DNA of 64,000 nucleotides, from NCBI RefSeq assembly GCF_000328475.2, contig NC_026484.1:620001-684000 (forward strand). Direction: 5' to 3'. The position numbers were made by a program, and so were the translations under genes. This document shows positions 61,249 through 64,000 of the stretch, piece after piece (position 1 is the stretch's first letter; the number at the start of each line of letters is the position of its first letter). The notes below the pieces were generated by a model. It was not told where the DNA came from. It ran no database searches and was given only the letters and a program-made list of their open reading frames with translations. The stretch is from Mycosarcoma maydis. Taxonomy: Eukaryota > Basidiomycota > Ustilaginomycetes > Ustilaginales.

Positions 61249-61387
61249 TTGCCCCATAGCATCACACACTGGTCGCATCACACTTGCTTACCCCATTTGC
61301 TCTCACTCACACCACATTCACAAGTCATCACGATCACATAAAAACATCAAAGTCATGAATTCATACCGCACCACTGCATTTTCGTGT

Positions 61388-64000
61388 CTACAAATCATCC
61401 GGCTTGGTCGGCTGTCCACTGGTGAGATTCATCAAGATCGCCGCGTCCCTTGCAGTCAACTGTTCCGGATTAGGCCTCGCTTTCGCCCTCTGCGTCCTGG
61501 CCCTGCTCGTCGGGCTAGGCGGCCTCGGCGGGGGGTTCATCCTCTGAGCCTCTTTCAAACTGATGGTGGCGTTGTTGTAACTCGAGATCACAGGGAAGTT
61601 GTGATCTCTTCCGATGGTGCTCTTCATGAGCGCCTTCATCCATTCCCTGACGAGGATCGGATCTTCGCTGCTAAAGTAGTGCGGTTTTTCGGTTTCGTGC
61701 AGAATCTTGAAGCCATATTTGCCTGGATTCGTGTTTTCGTCCGCGATGACTTTGTAGCCCTTCATGTTGACGTAGCCTTTGATCTTCTCGGCGCGCGGGT
61801 CGCGCAGAATGACGAGATCGGGTCCTTTCAGTGCCAGGTAGCGCGGTTTCCACGAGTTGTAACGTTCGCCTTTCTTCTTGATCCAGCCTTCCAGGTCGAC
61901 CGGCTGGATGCGAGACATGACAGGTCCGCTAGCAGCAGCGTTGGTGCCAGCACCAGCTGTAGATGCTACCGCCTGCGAACCAGCTCCAGCAGAGCCGATG
62001 CTAGTAGGGCGCACGTTGGTAGGCATGCCCATCCCCAGAGTTCCCGGCGTACCTGGCGAGCCCATCGCAGTAGTGCCACCAGTCGACTGCCTCTGTCGTC
62101 GAGCCGTGTCGCCGTTCTGATCAAAATGCGGGCTCGAAGTAGGTAACGAGATGTGCTCCTTGATGTTGGACTGCGAAGATTGCGAGCTGATGTTCCTCGA
62201 GCTGCGTGCGAATCCAAGACGTGATAGCGTACCTTTGTTGCTGCCCCTGTCGTCCTCGTGACTGATGCTGCCCGGTCCACCTGCTCCACCGGCTTGGTTC
62301 GGAGGCGGCTTGCGGTTGCGCTGGCCAAGACCGAAGAAGCTGGATCGATTGTTCTTCTCCAACGTGCCCGCTGATCCGGTCGACTCGCGCTTGCGTGGCG
62401 AAGTGGGCAGGGCTCCGAGCCTGTCCTCGTTGGCGATGCCGTTGGTGGGAGCATACCGCGCGCTGGACATGCCGAACTGCGACGTGCCGGCGGGGGGCGA
62501 CAACGGAGCGTCGCCACTGCCTCGCGGGAAGCCATCGCTTAAATGACGCGATCCAATTGTCTGACCGGCTTGCTGTGCCTGCCAGGCCGCAACACCAGCT
62601 GCACCGCCAAACCCTTGACCGCCAAACGCTTGGGCTGGACCTCCAAATGAATCGCGATCGCGGTCGCCACCGTAGCTTTCGGGTCGACTTGAACTGGGTG
62701 CAAGGCTCTGGTCTAAGCTGGTCTCAGCCATGCGTGCGCTGAGACTGCGTCCGTCGGCGTTGCTGCCGTTGTTGGATCCGGTATTGTAAGGCGAGTAGGT
62801 GGGTGTTCCTGTAGCGCTGCCTGCGCCGGAAGCGATGATCGCCGGGCTGCCGAGGCTGTCCGTCGGTGCGGGTTGCGCCACGCCCGGAGTGGTGACAGCG
62901 ACGGGCTTCTGTGCGCGGAGCTCCTTGATGCCGTTGGCGACTTGGAAGCGCTTGCCGAAGGCGAGAATGTCAATTTCCTTGAGAATGTTAATGTCCATCT
63001 CGAGAAGAACGTCGCCGGAGATCTCGTGCTCGCGGAACTTGCTGACTACGGCCACCTCGTCCCAGCCCTTGGAGCGAGCCCATTCGACAACGTGATCTAC
63101 GTTCCACTCGGTCGGATCATCAGGCAAGCTGGCAGATACGGTAACAACAGACTTGGGTGCATAGACGGCAGCGGATGAGCTCTGAATCGAATCTTCGTTT
63201 GCTGGCGCGGCAATAGAGGTGGCTGCAGTAGCGGTGCCAGTCGCAAGACCAGTGCCCGTACCGGTGTGGTTGCTGTCGCCGGCAATGGAACGAACGCTTT
63301 CATCAGCAGCTGGAGGAGCATGCTCGATGACAGAAGAAGCGTTGGTGGATCGATCGTGATTTGCCACGCCAGCAACAGCAGAAGCGGCGGCGCCCCCGAG
63401 TGCAACATCACCTACTCTAGCCGCAAGGACAGGAGCGGGGTCGACGGCAGGGTCAAACTGCGGAGTGGCGGAGGGGGCAGTGTTCGCGTCTGGAGCGACA
63501 GAAGGCGCAAAGTCTTCCGAAACGAGCGGCGCTGATGCTGGTGCGAAAGATTGTGCCGGCGTTTCCTTGACTTGCAATGCAGGCTGTGATGGAGAAGCCT
63601 GATTCTCAATGATCTCGTGCAGGTTAGAAGTGGGTGACTTGATCTCTCGTGCGGCGAGACCTTCGGTAGAAGTGGATGTGAGATTGCCAAAGAGCGGGCT
63701 GTGAGTCTTGTCTTGGAAATCGTCGAGTGCACCGACGACGGAGCCTTCACTGTCGCTCTCATCGCTCATATCTACGCCAGCGATTGGAGCGGCTTTCGAC
63801 TTTTCCTCGCTTGGGTCGATTTCGCCTGCGGCGAGTTTGAGCTGGCGTTCCTTCTCCCTTTCGAGAAGCAGCTCGCGCTGGCGGGCCTCCTCCTCCTCGA
63901 ATTCACGCTGAGCTTTTGCGCGCCTGCGTTGCTCTTCCTGCTTCTGGCGTTCGGCATCGCTGGCGAGGTTCTTCTGTGCATTGGCAGCGAGAGCGGCGCG
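61388..64000 (-). CDS. SAM-PH polarity protein (Boi1/2-like), 5' truncated by window
   Basis: The frame is open to the right edge, giving the last 870 residues; a Met at 63769 is internal, since a Glu/Arg/Gln-rich coiled coil (KQEEQRRRAKAQREFEEEEA) continues without a stop before it. Then comes a Ser/Pro/Ala-rich linker, a SAM domain (WNVDHVVEWARSKGWDEVAV, GDVLLEMDINILKEIDI), a long disordered part, a PH domain (LEGWIKKKGERYNSWKPRYL, YGFKILHETEKPHYFSSED) and a short tail with RPPSPTSRARTQRAK. Yeast Boi1 and Boi2 have SH3-SAM-PH and act with Cdc42 and exocyst at growth sites; an SH3 domain is expected beyond the window. The disordered linker is rich in Pro and Ser with SPRKRES and SSSRPES sites. 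Confidence 0.92.
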   Translation of the reverse strand, partial: RAALAANAQKNLASDAERQKQEEQRRRAKAQREFEEEEARQRELLLEREKERQLKLAAGEIDPSEEKSKAAPIAGVDMSDESDSEGSVVGALDDFQDKTHSPLFGNLTSTSTEGLAAREIKSPTSNLHEIIENQASPSQPALQVKETPAQSFAPASAPLVSEDFAPSVAPDANTAPSATPQFDPAVDPAPVLAARVGDVALGGAAASAVAGVANHDRSTNASSVIEHAPPAADESVRSIAGDSNHTGTGTGLATGTATAATSIAAPANEDSIQSSSAAVYAPKSVVTVSASLPDDPTEWNVDHVVEWARSKGWDEVAVVSKFREHEISGDVLLEMDINILKEIDILAFGKRFQVANGIKELRAQKPVAVTTPGVAQPAPTDSLGSPAIIASGAGSATGTPTYSPYNTGSNNGSNADGRSLSARMAETSLDQSLAPSSSRPESYGGDRDRDSFGGPAQAFGGQGFGGAAGVAAWQAQQAGQTIGSRHLSDGFPRGSGDAPLSPPAGTSQFGMSSARYAPTNGIANEDRLGALPTSPRKRESTGSAGTLEKNNRSSFFGLGQRNRKPPPNQAGGAGGPGSISHEDDRGSNKGTLSRLGFARSSRNISSQSSQSNIKEHISLPTSSPHFDQNGDTARRQRQSTGGTTAMGSPGTPGTLGMGMPTNVRPTSIGSAGAGSQAVASTAGAGTNAAASGPVMSRIQPVDLEGWIKKKGERYNSWKPRYLALKGPDLVILRDPRAEKIKGYVNMKGYKVIADENTNPGKYGFKILHETEKPHYFSSEDPILVREWMKALMKSTIGRDHNFPVISSYNNATISLKEAQRMNPPPRPPSPTSRARTQRAKARPNPEQLTARDAAILMNLTSGQPTKPDDL

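Noticed and set aside
61388..63769. Met at 63769 as the start of the SAM-PH protein
   Set aside because: The frame stays open for 77 more codons to the window edge and encodes a plausible coiled coil.

Overview
The window is a gene-dense piece of a basidiomycete nuclear genome, most likely a smut fungus of the Ustilago/Sporisorium/Pseudozyma group. The evidence is eukaryotic gene content (HMG-CoA reductase, MSH2, Mon1, uS11, eL38, ArfGAP, DENN), mostly intron-free GC-rich genes with long serine/proline-rich disordered regions, and a few short introns with GTAAGT donors. The species call is inference; no rRNA or marker locus is present. I found no tRNA, CRISPR array, transposon or virus.

Layout from left to right. 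1-7 kb: the 3' part of HMG-CoA reductase, a PITH-domain protein, and a large SMP/C2 membrane-contact protein. 8.7-14.7 kb: an orphan disordered protein, Bcp1, a three-exon Mpv17/Sym1-family protein and an EVE-domain protein. 16-18.7 kb: a divergent pair of ribosomal protein genes, uS11 (Rps14) and eL38 (Rpl38), each interrupted by one long intron near the start codon. 19.7-25.1 kb: two secreted hydrolases on the minus strand, an RNase T2 and a subtilase. 25.1-27.7 kb: the largest gene-free stretch. 27.7-38.6 kb: MSH2, a three-exon thiamine-binding/Ecm15-type protein divergent from MON1, a NIPA-like Mg2+ transporter, and an SMR-domain protein ending in a CaaX box. 39.4-46.6 kb: DENR/Tma22 and two orphan disordered proteins. 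48.4-54 kb: an ArfGAP with a long polyglutamine tail and an MFS sugar transporter. 54.4-64 kb: one reading frame that carries a DENN module followed by a complete EFM7-type methyltransferase, then the WD-repeat protein Jip5, and a SAM-PH polarity protein that runs off the right edge.

The genes do not form a pathway. Several concern membrane traffic and contact sites (SMP/C2, Mon1, ArfGAP, DENN, SAM-PH) and several concern ribosome and translation biology (uS11, eL38, Bcp1, Jip5, DENR, EFM7).

The most unusual structural signals are a family of 7-bp tandem repeats (units of the type ATTCACG, ATTTACG, and a sister form ACTCACG) found again and again between genes on both strands, and the DENN-EFM7 composite frame. 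Six genes were assembled here from exons by reading splice sites, because no single open frame covers them.
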